Assembly: GCA_964017125.1 (NCBI GenBank)
Contig: OZ024902.1
Span: forward strand, 52,524,309 to 52,588,308
Direction: 5' to 3'
Length of the DNA stretch: 64,000 nt
Source of the DNA: Flabesymbios commensalis
Lineage: Eukaryota > Annelida > Polychaeta > Terebellida > Flabelligeridae
Part shown: piece after piece, positions 46,905 through 60,450 of the stretch
How the letters are laid out: each line of letters begins with the position of its first letter
Numbering within the stretch: the first letter of the stretch is position 1
Made by a program: the position numbers and the translations under genes
Notes under the pieces: model-generated
Told to the model about the DNA's origin: nothing
Databases searched by the model: none
What the model saw: the letters and a program-made list of their open reading frames with translations, nothing else

Positions 46905-46980
46905 GACGAAATTCCTGTATTTCTTATTTTGGAGATGCATGGCCGAAATAAGAAATCGGGAATTTCGTCTTTATGTCTGG
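46905..46980. other. Long isolated hairpin
   Basis: ATAAAGACGAAATTCC then TGTATTTCTTATTTTGG pairs with CCGAAATAAGAAAT then CGGGAATTTCGTCTTTAT around a loop of about 10 bases (GATGCATGG). The arms are about 32 bases with few mismatches. It is not part of the MITE families described here, and no target duplication was recognised. Confidence 0.7.
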
Positions 46981-46984
46981 TGTT

Positions 46985-48309
46985 GTGAGGGTCGGAATAA
47001 TTGGTGATGATTATTTATTATTACAGTATTAATGTGGTATATAACTAGTCTTTAGTGGACAGGGGGTTCAGTTTGACAGGTAGGTCACGCGGCCGCATGG
47101 CGCACTGGGAGACCTTCGGAGACCACTAGCACATATATAAGCTTAGTAATAATATAAGTAGCCTTGTTATAATTTTCCCTACGTAACTCTATTCACTAGT
47201 CAGTTATGGTGTAAGGATTGGTGTTAGACTACTAGGTATAGTTTAACCTCAATCCCTGGTATTTATGTGAGTAAAGCAATGTTAATAATTTAATGAATAT
47301 TGAGTCTTGAGTGAGTAAAACTAAGTTAAAGGGAGGCTGCTGACGTAAGCGGGGAGGTCTGATAGGCCAAAAGAACTTGTTGTCACCAATAATAGGTTGA
47401 AGCTCCTAGCCTATTCTAACTCCCGTCTGGGCGACGGTACATAAATAACTTGAGATTGATGGTTCTTGATGCTTTATTGATTACTTCAACTTCGCTGTGC
47501 ACTGTCTGGGACTCAGATGGATTCCAGGATGGTAATGGAATGTTGGAATGTTGGACGCTGCGACGGCCTCGTGGCTTGAGCTGCGAGGAGCAGGGGGACG
47601 GCAGGTCCGCCCTGCTCCCTCAGTAGATCGCAAGTGTGTGTGTGGCGGGCCTCGTGACTCAGCGTCGTCGGTAGCGCTCGCCAGGGGGCTGCTCCTCGTC
47701 AGGTGCTGACCTCTGGCGAACGAAACCGAAGCGGTCCCCACAGGTCGCGTGGCGTTCAGAGACCGTCAGATTGCTAGAAATGCTTCGTTCTTATAGATAA
47801 CCTCTCTATCCTAATGAACTCGATATACTAATGCAAAGCGAGTAAATTAATTGTCCGTCTTCAGTATAAAATACTGTATACGAATCTATTATTATTAATG
47901 TTATTAATAATTATTAATGTTATTAATTAATTATTAAGAAAATGTCACAGTAAAATGTTGCTCAAACGCCTAAAGAGGCCTAAAGGGTTTGTATAACAGC
48001 CGGCGAGTGTGTCGTGTTTGGTGGGCAGAAAGCCCGAACGAACTAAGTGTAGACTTTTTGTACACGCCTAACTTCCTGTGACAAAAGTGAATTGTCGCTA
48101 GCGTACACTGAGGGATGAATGGGATGGTGAAGGTGTACAGTAATTGAGAACCCTTATTTCTGTCCAGCTTGCTGTTTCAGATCGAGGCGGGAGCACATGG
48201 TAGACGTCAAAGAAAGTGCGCACTGCTCGACAGACAAGAAGTGACCTAACACCTAGAGACACCAGTGGACCCAGAACGTACGTGCCAGTGAGGTGACATT
48301 ACTAGTGCC
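46985..48309. other. Unassigned, with a GC-rich island
   Basis: No gene supported. From 47540 to 47760 the sequence is markedly GC- and CpG-rich for this window (GCTGCGACGGCCTCGTGGC, GGCGGGCCTCGTGACTCAGC). An 86-residue minus-strand frame there has no recognisable domain. At 47880-47940 short (TTATTAA)n tracts occur. Borders with duplication B at 48310. Confidence 0.4.
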
Positions 48310-50604
48310 GCGGCATTACCTTCTTCTGCCCGGAAAGTTGAACCTGCCTGCACGGTAATGGAGAGTCTCTTGTCCTCAACCAGGGGGAATCAGGAGATTA
48401 TGTGGTGACTTCGGGTTCGAGTCCAGAGTCGGAGCTAGCTTCAGCTTCCGTTGTCTGTCTCTGTGAGATGGAGACGTCGTCTGTCTGATGGTGTTATTTA
48501 AAATTCAAGAGTGTAAGCTCTTTACTTTCTGAGATAGAGAGTATCAAGGCGCCGTAGTGTTAACCCTACGGACGCTAGGAACTGGGCTAGGATTAGCTCA
48601 TAATGGATTATCGTACGAGACAAGCCGAGGAGGAGTCGCCAGCTGACCCACGCAAATAAAGGTATAGTGTACCCCCAGATCCATCCGAACAATATATTAA
48701 TCCCTGTGATGATATTGTTCCCGCATATGCGGAAGTAAGTGCACAACAGCCTAACTTTGCTTAACATTTAATGATTGACTTTAATTTTGCGCAGTAGGTG
48801 TTCCGGCCATTACACTTAAATTTTCTAAATGTACGTGGGTGTGCCTCGGTGATCCCGTCTGGGTTACCGTGGACTTTAACTTAATAGAGTCACAACCCTC
48901 CTAAGACCCCACTGACAGATTACCACCCTGTACCATCCTGTGGGATTTTTTACTGTATTCTATGTTTTGACATTAAATCTGTATGTCGATTTATTCTCTG
49001 GGGTTGACTTGTTTATTTTGCGTGCTCTTGCTATATTATTTGAACGATACACGGACAGCTTGGTTTTTTGACAGAATTTGGTAGTTTGTTAATTAATAAC
49101 TTCTTTTGAGATCAGTTCGAGGTGAGTGGTGTTCAACGTGTTTCTGAGCCAGTCCCGACCAACCGATATTTCACTATTGTGACGTCGTGCCTCGTGCCAC
49201 CTTCAATGCTGGTGCTGTCAAAGTCCAGGTGAGTTTATTTGGATTTTGACGGGATTGTGTTGAAGGGCCACGGGACCACAACACTCGCTTAACTGGTAAA
49301 TGCGCAACACAAAAAATAAAAAAACGTAATGATACTGATGTTTGCTGATTTCTGCTTGATTGTGTCGCTTTAATCAGATACTATGTGAAAATAGCATTAA
49401 ACGTCAGTTTTCGACAGAGACTCTAGCTGAGTGATATTGCAATGCATTGAAATCAGTTCAATGTGTAAACAAATGATGACTGGTGACATGAGAATAAGAT
49501 GACTGGGAATGCAGTTTTTATAGCCGCCCGTCTTTCTCCACTCACTCGACAAGGGCAGCCTGTCTAACATGAGCGCGGATAGATACCGGACCATACCGAG
49601 CTCATCACGGATTATTATTCAACATGCCGAATACCTACGACAGCCACGTGTTCTATAGTGTGCATGGGACACGGGCGTTACCGTACACAACACGGATGCC
49701 ACACGATGATGTTAGTAGGCCTAAATTGTTAAAAACACGTTAATATACTGTGCTATAATGAGAGTAAAAATATAAATATTTAAAATATTACAGATGACTT
49801 TTGAATAATTACCTGTAATTAATTTATAATCAGTTGTATATGTTTGTCAAATTACCTGTGAGGAATATATAGGCTGGCTATGTTCACATTTATCAATATT
49901 TTGTATAAGTCGCTTACAGTTACGTAGCAAGTGGGAATATAATGGGATTCACGGTTAAAATACGAACAGAGTAGGATTCAGGATTACTCATTCATTATGT
50001 AGGAGGGGTGGGGCCCTCGTTAATTTTATTGTAATTATATTCTAGCTTTTAATAGGAGATGAGTTCAGGTAATGTCAACCTAATTAGCTAACAATATATA
50101 GTGCAAAATGTTATGTAAACTATTATCCTAATTGATCTAAAGAAGTGAGTGGAGATCAAGTCAATCAAAAAAAATAGGTAGATAATAAAGAATAAGGGAC
50201 ACTATTTCCTTGGAGAACATGCTTAGATCTGCTGCTTCATTTCCAATATTATTTTCCTATATTTTAATATAAAAACAACGCGTTATACCACCCAGGTACA
50301 CGAGTTGACCCACACCAAAAGATGGGTTAATCTAAAATTCTAAACAAATAAAAAACATGTAAAATCTAGATGGATAGCTTCATTCAGTGAAAAAGTACAG
50401 GTAAAATTCATTATTATAATAAATACAGGGTGCCACCATACTTGCCACCAGGGATAAAAACACTGATAGAAGTCTAGTGACAAAATCTTATTTCCACAGT
50501 GGTCCCTGTCGGCACGATGACAGCGGCAAGAGTGAGGATGGAAATAATTCCAACCTAAGTAAATATTAAAGGCGTCACATAAGCCTATCACATAAAAAGA
50601 TTAT

Positions 50605-53600
50605 TAGTCCTTGGGCCAGGGGCCGAATTTTTACGATTTAGTACCAATTGGGGTGACTAAACTTTGTTGTGATTTTCAGTTAGATACATATATGAGGGGT
50701 CTAAAAAAGTATGATGGCCCTTTCAGAACGGTAGCTTAAGGGCAGTATTTTCAGTTTTAAAGAGATGGGGGTCTCTGAACCAAAAAGTAAATATTAACTA
50801 TATCTTTTCATCTATGTGTCCTACACAAATCCATAATATCTCGTTTCTGGCATAATTTGGGTCAAGAAATCCATTTTTAATGTTTTGGAAATGATCTAAC
50901 CAATATTTTGCCGACAAATCCAAGATGGCCGCCAATTTAAGCTGTATTTCTTCGCTCTATGATATAACAAGTTTAATTTAGTCTATGATGTTCGAATTTT
51001 TTCGAGCAAAGATTCTAGTTATGGGCAATTAATCTAGCATTAAATTAAACTATTTTTTTGTATATCTGTCAAATTTATATAAATTCAGTTCAGTTATCCA
51101 ACAGACGTGTACTTTATAACACTTAAGGATGTGAGGACCGAAAATGTATCTCTATGAAATGTGTAACAATAAGGCATACATGTCCAATGTTGGTCTATAT
51201 TATCTATTCTTTTCTTGGTGGAATAAAATAATACATACTTAAAAAGAAACACTAATTATAAATGGATTAATGATAATAGGGTTCATTACTTTAGACGTTT
51301 CAGATTAGATACGTTGTAATCATGGTAATAGTGGTATGTCATATGATGGGGCCAAAATTTAATACCTTCCGGGGTAACTAGAAAAAAACTACTCTAGATA
51401 GCTTCGTATGCCTTAGACATGAACAAAAATGTATGATGACCTTTTTCAGAACGGTAGCTTAACCCTTATAGCGATGAAATATTATTGCATAAGCCATGGA
51501 AACTAAAGTGATTCTTCATTTTGAAATCATCATAAATGTCTTAGTTAGCTCTTTCCGATTCATTTGAATATACCTATGCTGTGGGTCTGCAGCCATTATA
51601 AAGCAAAGTATTTCTTTCAGTGCGGGGACCGTTTCTATACGTCAGAATCTGTAGACGTCAGATTTTGACGTATAAAGACGATCCCCGTGCTAAAAGGGTT
51701 GAGGAAGTTATGAGATATATTGTATTTCAGAGAAGAAATAACATACATATATGTACATTCAAAATCTCGATATTTTTGCTGCGCGTTCAAAAAGTAACAT
51801 CCAAATGTAACATCCAACGAAACTGTCACATATAAATGGCTTTAGCTTTACTAGGGGTGTATAGTGTAGACTAATAGAGGCTTTAAGTTAAAATGGCTGC
51901 ACATATTTGGCCATTTTGTCTATTTAGACCGCGTTACGTCAGTCAAAACATCACGTCCTTGATCAGGTCACATATCAACATTTCTTATGTAGAGTGTGGA
52001 CCCTGGTTTAGTTGGTAAAACTGTTTGATGCAGGTTCTTTACCCACTCTGACATCCATGTTTTGAAGAAAAAAATGTTTCTTCCACACTCGTTGTAAGCA
52101 ATAAGTATTGTGAGGATACTCCATCAAGGGACTTCATGAAAACACCATGAAAGAATGAGTAGAATTCTACTTAATCTTTCATGTAGACTAAATATATGAG
52201 GGTAAACAATTCTCAAATGATAAGACTTTCAGAAGAACACCCGAAAATTTACAAATATTTTAAAGGTGGAGGCTTCAGCGTTCAAATTAGCAAAGAAACC
52301 CTCTTGGTCGAATACCTGAAACCACAAACAAGGATACCCCAAACTGCAGGTGCAGGTGTCAGCACAAAACCATCTGCAGTGAGTAAATACTACTCCAATG
52401 CTGAATATAGAAGTACAGCCATAAACAGCTGTGTTATTGAAATCGACTCTCCACATAATATTCATTTAGATCTTCAGTTAAAAAAGATGAAACTGACATC
52501 CAGTCCGTTTTAGAGCTACTGCAAACCAGTTGGACAAATCCTTTTAAAAAAATCCGATGTAAATAATCTTTCAGCTGGTACAACTGAAGAAGTAGATACG
52601 CGTATGCTGCTTCATGCAAAACATGCCGCTGAATATCAGACCTACAATGATGTTGTTCTTGTGGAAGATGCCACTGATACTTTCATTGTTAGCCTTGCAT
52701 TTAGCACTAACATACAGTGTCATTTATATATGCAAAGTGGTACTAAAGTTCAACAGAGATTGATAGATATTACCTTATAGGACTACATTTATAGTGTTAC
52801 ATTTATAGGGCTACATTGTTACACAGGATGCGACACCATAAGTTCCTTTTCGTTGAAACTGGGCACTGTAACCAGATCTCTATGACGCACTCCAAGAGTT
52901 CACATGTCGTTTATATTGTCCAAAATCATTAATGTGTGATATAAAAATTTCCAGGGCTAAAAAGGGCATCATGCGGACATAGCTATATACCAGCATGCCA
53001 AATATCAAGCAGGCATATGTCACAGGAGTTTGGTTATCCGTCCTCATATCCCTCGCGGCTGGATTTTCGATGCTTAAGATAAAAACTTGAATGTATGTCT
53101 AGTTCTTCTGCTCCAGATGCTGTGCTAAATCTCCTCTCGTGTAGGCCTACTTGTAAGCGTATTTGTAAACTGCCAGTGTCAATGTCTTGAAAATAGATTA
53201 AAATGTACAAATGCAGAACTGTATAAACATGTAAGATGAAGAGGCTCTCCTCGGATGATGACACAGATGATGATAAATTATAATACTAAACACCCAAATT
53301 TCTTGTGTGATAGATTGAAAAGTTCGTTGAACGACGTGTTCACACCTTAAACAAAGACAAATGTAATTGAGGACATATTCACCATTGCATTTACAGCTTG
53401 TGTGTAAATATATATAGTGTATCACATGATTGGATCACATAGTTAAGTAGTATGCATACATGTCGATATTTAAATGTACTGTATACCATAATACTGTAGG
53501 TTTTTTTACAGAGCTTAATGGTGGTAATGATTTGGGTAGCATGTTTATTTCATTTTCTTTATCGAGATCATAATTTGATTTTTACTTAGTTCTGATTTAA

Positions 53601-55297
53601 CACTAAAAAAGAACAGTTGGTTTCTGTTCTGTTTTAAATCGTAAACGATGATCAAGCTGAAAAAGAACATTCTTTATGATCATCATTACTGCTGAATTCA
53701 AATTTATACAGGTGAAACGGATTTAATACATTACGCTGAAATCGAAGAACTATACCTTGTTATCATATTCAAGCTACTATATCGAGCTACCATGGTTACT
53801 CAGGTATATACTATGTTGATAATTAATAAAGTTGATAAATAACCACCATGCTACAGATTCATGATAACAACCGAAGAAATATATACTAGTATTACCATGA
53901 TTACAGTGTATCTAATCTAAAACGTCTAAAGAAATAAACCCTGCTATCATTAATTTATTTATAATTACATTTTTTTTTAATTCGTTGAAAAATATAAATA
54001 TTTATTATTTGATTCCACCAAAAAAAGAATGGATAATATCAACAAACGTTGAACATAAAATAAAAGGCTGTATCGTTACTGTTCTGAAAAGGCCATCATG
54101 TGTAAGGCACACAAAATCATTTAGAGTAGTTTTTTCTAGTCACACCAAATAGTACTAAATATTGGTCTGGCTCAATCACATAATTATTATGATAACAACC
54201 ACAAAATAGCATACAACTATTAATATGATTACAGTGTATCTAAATAGAAAACGTCTAAAGAAATGAACCATACATGCTATCATTAATTTATTTATAATTA
54301 GTGTTTCTTTTTAATTTTGTTGGAAAAATATAAATATTTATTATTTGATTCCACCAAGAACAAAATAAATAATATAGTCAAATATTAGACATGTATGCCT
54401 TATTGTGACACATTTCATAGAGATACTCTTTCAGTTCGCACAACAAGTGCTATGAAGCAGGCGTCTGTTGGATAACTAAACTGTTTTTATATTTACAAGA
54501 TATACAAAAAAGTAGTTTTATTTAATGCTAGTTTGATTGTCTGACCAGAATATTTACTGACAAATTTTCGAACATTATATAGACATAAATAAACCAGTTA
54601 TGCCATAGAGTTAAGAAATACAGCTTGAAATTGGCTGCCATCTTGGATTTGTCGGCGAAATATTGGTTAAATCATTTCCAAAACATCAAAAACGTATTCC
54701 TTGGCCCGAATTATGTCAGAAACGATGTATTATGGATTTTTTGTAGGACTAATAGATGAAAAGATATAATTAATAATTATTTTTTGATTCCGAGACCCCC
54801 TCTTTAAAACAGTAATTACTGCCATTAAGCTACCGTTCTGAAAAGGTCATCATACATAGTATAGTTTAATGCTAGTTTGATTGTCTAACTAGAATATTTA
54901 CTTACAAATTTTCGAACATTATATAGACATAAATAAACCAGTTATGCCATAGAATTGAGAAATAAAGCTTGAAATTGGCGGCCATCTTGGATTTGTGGCG
55001 AAATATTGGTTAAATCATTTCCAAAACATCAAAAACGTATTCCTTGGCCCGAATTATGTCAGAAACGATGTATTATGGATTTTTGTAGGACTAATAGATG
55101 AAAAGATATAATTAATAATTACTTTTTGATTCCGAGACCCCCCCCCCCTCTTTAAAACAGAAATTACTGCCCTTAAGCTACCGTTCTGAAAAGGCCATCA
55201 TACATTTTTAGACCCCTCATATATTTATCTAACTGAAAATCACAATAAAGTTTAGTCACCTCAATTGGTACTAAATTTTGGTCTGGCCCAAGGACTA
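50605..55297 (+). mobile_element. 4.7-kb Academ-like DNA transposon (copy B only)
   Basis: Ends TAGTCCTTGGGCCAG / CTGGCCCAAGGACTA, flanked by a 3-bp TAT duplication (50602-50604 and 55298-55300); copy A has the empty site AAGATTATGCCC near 12294. Inverted arms run about 0.9 kb (50605-51480) against 53870-55297 on the right, where the arm is enlarged by two direct duplications (about 54530-54870 with 54870-55215, and 53880-53960 with 54230-54310). Between them a plus-strand coding remnant (52196-52870) includes TTEEVDTRMLLHAKHAAEYQ, then VVLVEDATDTFIVSLAFSTN and, after a break, GCDTISSFS. These are motifs of the same broad protein family as the relic at 1351-4390. It is not autonomous now. Academ elements are reported to make 3-4 bp duplications; the family name remains inference. 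Confidence 0.85.
52196..52870 (+). pseudogene. Transposon protein remnant in the copy-B element
   Basis: A 105-residue frame (52196-52513) with YFKGGGFSVQISKETLLVEY has no recognised domain. After a stop, the same strand carries an acidic-histidine block, EEVDTRMLLHAKHAAEYQ (about 52578), and LYMQSGTKVQQRLIDI, then GCDTISSFSLKLG (about 52829). In related mobile-element proteins these appear as EADTRxxLHAxHA and AFSGCDTxSAF. The fragment is far shorter than the usual full protein of more than 1000 residues, so most of it has been lost. Confidence 0.6.
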
Positions 55298-55470
55298 TAT
55301 GCCCAATAAAAACATGAATAAGCATATCATATTATAACTTAGCGAAAAATAAATTATAGACCAGAATAGATAACCAGTGATAAATTACAATAATAAAAGT
55401 AATCACTTTATCCCTACCTCAGTCAGCACAGCCCCGGGACTAGTCCAAGACTGACTGGGCCTGTCGCACC

Positions 55471-55771
55471 TTGGCGATCATCGTGAACGATCGCGTAAAG
55501 CTAGGATTACATGCGGTATGCGGCATGCGTTATGCGTCATGCGTTATGCGGTATGCGGTACGGTATGCGCCATGTGTGATTCCTTTAATGCGGCATGCGG
55601 CGAGTTTTTCATTCTTTTTCAACCAGCCAACCGACCAACCGACCAACCAAACAACCAACCAACCAACCAACCAACCAACCAACCAACCAACCAACCAACC
55701 AACCAACCAACCAACCAACCAACCAACCAACCAACCAATCAACCAACCAACCAACTAACCAGCCACAAACC
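55471..55771. repeat. ATGCGGT-type repeat and (AACC)n microsatellite, copy B
   Basis: Counterpart of 12468-12730. Both parts are longer here: one extra CATGCGTTATGCG block near 55525-55550 and a longer AACC tract (about 55619-55770). Confidence 0.85.
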
Positions 55772-55804
55772 AACCAAAGGGTTTTATGGGGAACCAGGTA
55801 CTGG

Positions 55805-56575
55805 AACCCTTACCCAGCCCTGAAAACGTATTCTCCATTCGGCTTAAATACTGTACCTTCCCCTAAGGATATAGGCGTCACCCCCTTTGTTATCACCTAC
55901 TACATGTAGCCCTGAAAACGTATTCTCCATCCGGCTTAAATACTGTACCTTCCCCTAAGGATAGTGGCGTCACCCCCTTTGTTATTACTTACTACTAACG
56001 GTATTTACTGTATAGTTTGTGCGAAATGCAAAAAATTATATGTGAGAGAAACTGGGCTCTCCTTCAGGAGAAGGATAAACATACATTGTTCGGATGTACG
56101 GCTTAAGAAGGACACGGCAGTTGCCACACACTTTAACTCCGGGAGCTGCAGGGCGACCCATCTTAGAGTGTTGTATCTTGAAGTATTGAAGAATACAGGA
56201 GACATAACTCTAAATAAGATTGGGCGACTTGAAGCGGAAAGGAAATGGCAATTAGCCCTGAAAACGTATTATCCATTCGGCTTAAATACTGTACCTTCCC
56301 CTAAGAATAGTGGCGTCACCCCCTTTGTTATTACCTACTCTGCAACTGCGGTGGAGGCAGCTAAATTATTGAAGACTTCCTTCAATAAACTTAAAGCGAA
56401 ACATCCAAACATCCTGTATAAACGGTGTGTAACAGCATTTAAAAGGGGACAAAATCTACGTGATCTCTTGGTGAGAAGTAGATTGGGGAAAGCCCCACTG
56501 GACAACCCAACGGTTACCGGATTCGACTCAAGTCAGGATCTGACTACATTAGTAAATGCATTAGATGAGGTATAA
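55805..56575 (+). pseudogene. Penelope-like retroelement fragment (GIY-YIG domain), copy B
   Basis: The better-kept copy: one 203-residue frame (55964-56575) runs from NGIYCIVCAKCKKLYVRETG through RLEAERKWQLALKTYYPFGL to FNKLKAKHPNILYKRCVTAF, NLRDLLVRSRLG and ends ALDEV. GIY-YIG-like residues (GIY..V; YVRET; R; H; E of RLEAERKW) cover about residues 12-105. The NLRDLLVRS block that follows normally lies upstream of GIY-YIG in Penelope-like proteins. The 86-base unit (AGCCCTGAAAACGTATTC) recurs at 55816, 55908 and 56252. Two flanking copies carry the join between YPFGLN and PFVITYS outside the long frame. Confidence 0.7.
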
Positions 56576-57462
56576 TTTATATCAATTAGTATGATTGTTT
56601 TCCTTTTTGTCTAGATTTATTGTCAGACAATCATTTTCAAGGCTACTAGGCTTGTATTTGCCTGCATGAGATAGGTGTAATGAGTATAATTATGAATAAG
56701 AGGTGAAATGTAATAGGTATTAACGATTCTTAACATAATTTCCAAATCACTTATTTCTACGTCGTGGTATTGGGGAGTCGTATCGGTCACTATAATACAA
56801 AGTGATACGACCCTCTAATTGTACCTGTGGATGAGTTATGCATCCCGGCGCACACAGGCTATCGACCAGGTTTTGGATAGATGTTGGGCTACCGTCAGAG
56901 AAGCTGGCCCAGTAGTGCCAACATTGCCCCTGCAGCAGATCAGTGCCTGGTGTTTGCTGGTATGAATATGTTACATTATTAAATATCAGTCATTTTTTTT
57001 CATTAGGAACGGCTGGGATTGTTTCTTGGTGGTTTTGTGAACAGTATTGATGAATACATGTGTTCACCATTTTGATCTGGACGCCTTCCCTCTCCGATTC
57101 GACCTTAAAAAGCTGGAATGGCATGAACATAATTATAGCAAATATTCTAACCATGACTCAGCGCCCATAGCTTCTTATCATAGATCATCATTGATTTGAT
57201 ATCATCGTCACGGTTTGCTTATCTCTGCCATTTGTGTTAAATAATCATAAAATCGAAGTATTTGCAACACAGAACATACATCATGTGACATTTTCAAAAG
57301 CTCTAAACGTATTAAAAAAACGGTACGTTTTAGGTTGGGGGGCGCCCATTTAATCTCGAGGGGGTGGGGGTGCTGGAGTATTTTTGAAATATATATATTT
57401 TGAGATTGAATTTTCAAGAATGAAATAATTGTCTGAAGGCCATGTTGTAAATAAATACTTAA

Positions 57463-57703
57463 CCCTTTTACCGCCAATTATTCAATTTGAATTTTCACCC
57501 ACTTGAAGTTGTGTCTTGTTGACGCGATCCACAACTTCAAGTGAGTGAAAATTATTCAGATTTGACAAAATGGAGGTCAACTCTTTTCAAATATTGCTGA
57601 TTGATGTCACATTTTATCTTTAACATAATTATTCAAAATGTTATACTTAATGTGCTAATAAAAAATGAAAACCCGAACATATGCGACACCGGCCGTTAAA
57701 GGG
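57463..57703. mobile_element. Hairpin MITE, TTAA-flanked, copy 5
   Basis: Counterpart of the element at 14406-14646. Ends CCCTTTTACCGCC and GGCCGTTAAAGGG, with intact TTAA on both sides. Confidence 0.85.
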
Positions 57704-60377
57704 TTAATGGTCAAATTTTGGCTCGCGTTGCTCGGCATCATTAAGCGACGCTTAAATTTGTGCAGCCATTCTTCGCTCGTCTCCATAGTCTCCACATCAA
57801 TACTTAAAGCCTAGTTTACAATGTATGATCCAGCTTTGGGACAGAATAAATCAGAGAAAAATAAACAAATGTTATTATTTTGCTTGGGGCAAGGTGTGAA
57901 ATAAATAAATAATTTCAGAGAGGAAGTGAAATGAATAATTTGCCCAGTTCAAACATTCCAACGCTGGTGATCAAATGGCGCCCCCCTTAGTGATTCAACT
58001 GTTACGCTGTAGAAAACACATTTTGACGTGTGATCAGAAAGTATGTAAAAATAGTATTATATTTCTACAGACTCAGTCATTTAAATGACTTTGCAATGAA
58101 TTTAAATAAAAGGTGGATTGTGAACTACTCACATGATAATTAGATGACAGGGAATGTCTGTTTTTTTAGCCCCCTGTGTTTCTCCACTCCCTCGACAAGG
58201 GCAGCCTGTCTAACATGAGCGCGGATTGATACCGGACCATACCGGGCTCATCACGGAGTATTATTCAATATGCCGTATATCTGCGACAGCCACGTATTCT
58301 ATAGTGTGCATGGGACACAGGCGTTACCGTAGCCTACATAACACGGATGCCACACGATGTTGTCAGTATTGAAAACAAAAGCGTTAATACCCTGTGCTAT
58401 AATGAGAGTAAAAATATAAATATTTATAATGTTACAGATGGTTTTTAAATAAATATCTGTAACTAATTTATAATCGGTTGTATATGTTTGTCAAATTACT
58501 CGTAAATAATGTATAAACGGTTGGCTATGTTTGTCAAATTTGAAAATATTTCGCAATTGTTAATATCGTATCATGAACATTGTAGGCCCTATCTGTCATG
58601 AATGTCGTCTACATCTACATAGCAGGTGGAAATATAATGAGATTGAGGGTAAAAATGAGAAAAGAGCAGGAATAAAGAATAGGCCTACTCAATAAATATG
58701 TTGGGGGAGGGGGTTCCTCATTGATTATGTATGAGAGGTAAATGACGTAATACTTTTTAATTAGGATCTTGATTTTAGTGAGAGATGAGTTCAGATAGGG
58801 CCAACCTAGTTAGCAAACAATACCTGGTGCAAATGGTTATGTAAATTATTATCCTATTTTATATTATGCAGTAGAGACTTCAGTTAGAGGCCAATCAACA
58901 AAAACAGGTAAACAATAAAGACATACAACAGATAAGGGGTGCAAATTGAGGCATTGTGAAAGGTGTTTAGATCCGTTGTTTCATTTTCAATATTTATTTT
59001 CTTTGTTTTACAAAAAAAAACAATGAGTTACACCACACAATCAAAACACAGGGGATGAGGATTTTTCATCCACGTCGCAAGGTGGGTGTATGTAAAATTC
59101 GAAACGGATAAAAAACATGTAAAATCGTATTAGGATAGGACTGGGGTGTAATCGAGATTGACTCATATAGGTCCTCAGATTCTTCATCATAAGGAAATGA
59201 TTCTAAACCTGAAAAATTGAAATATATGAAGAGTTTATACTGGTTGTACTACACATTTGAAACACAAAAACACAACATTGATCCCTTTGACGTATTTGAT
59301 GCAGCTTGTTATACAATTTGCCATTTTCGTGGGCACTGGTTCCACATAGAAACATAATTGAGCTGAACATGCCACAAATTTTAATCTGATGAGAACCTAT
59401 AGCCAAACTCACCAAAATTATTTTCAAATAATTATGATTTATTATGATTATACTGTAATTGACAGATGGTAATGTATTTGTAACGGTAATAAGATATATT
59501 GGTTCACGTAGAATGTGAAAATACCAATAAATTTTCTAGAATGTACCTTTTTATTTGCGGGTAATTCTCATATTGATTTATGTTGATGCGCCCACTGCAA
59601 CCGTTTGTTATTAGCAAAAATAAAAATTTATAATATGTATGACTTTCGCACATCAACACCTTCACTGAACTTGAAAAGGACATCTTCAATGTTTTGTTAA
59701 TTTAGACTTTCACTTTGTAACAGTCAATTGAATTGTCAGAATGATTTTCAATATCGACAAATCCCGTGATTTCAGCCTGGTGACAAAACTTGAGAAAATC
59801 CCCACACACCAGAGGCTTGAACAAACAGAAAACACCCGTCCCCTCCTAAGTAACCCCCGTAGTGACCCTCAGGCTACCCCGCGATGGAGTGGGTTGGGGG
59901 ATACATTAACTGCTCCATTTGTAAAGCCAGTGGAAACCAACAGGACCATTGAGCATCCACAAACAAATACAACACACTACAACCCTTAACTTCTACATGA
60001 TTTATTTAATCCGTTTTGAATCCCATCATGCTTCCATCCATATATTATACCATTGTCTACCAACTACGACCTCAGAATAAACTACCAGCTGTAACATCAG
60101 TCATCTCTTACTCTTCATTAAATCAACTATTAAAATAAATACAATTACAATTTGTCTAAGTAAACAAATACAAGTCAATAATCTCCACAAGCTCAATTCA
60201 ATTCACACGTTGTTATCAAATAAATCGAAAAGTAAAATCAAGCCACGTACTGCGAATACCTGATAATCATCCACAGAGCTGATTTGATGGCTGCAGGACA
60301 CCGTCTGGGTTTTATAGTCGGCCCAACATTAAGCTTGCATAGATCTTTATCCTGCTTAGTTAATTTATCTAAATTTT

Positions 60378-60450
60378 CACCCATTTAAAGTTGTGTCTCT
60401 CTACCGCGACCCACAACTTCAAGTGGGTGAAAATTATGCATATTTGTTTA
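60378..60450. repeat. Partial MITE / hairpin (CACTTGAAGTTGTG class)
   Basis: TTTTCACCCATTTAAAGTTG pairs with CAACTTCAAGTGGGTGAAAA around CTCTCTACCGCGACC. It corresponds to the internal hairpin of the 238-bp MITE family without its CCCTTTAACCGCC ends. In copy A most of the hairpin is missing (about 17330-17345), so it was lost there by a small deletion or is misassembled. Confidence 0.7.

Noticed and set aside
47481-47741. 86-residue minus-strand frame in the GC-rich island
   Set aside because: GC-rich DNA lowers stop frequency; there is no domain, no start context and no second exon. Left as unassigned.
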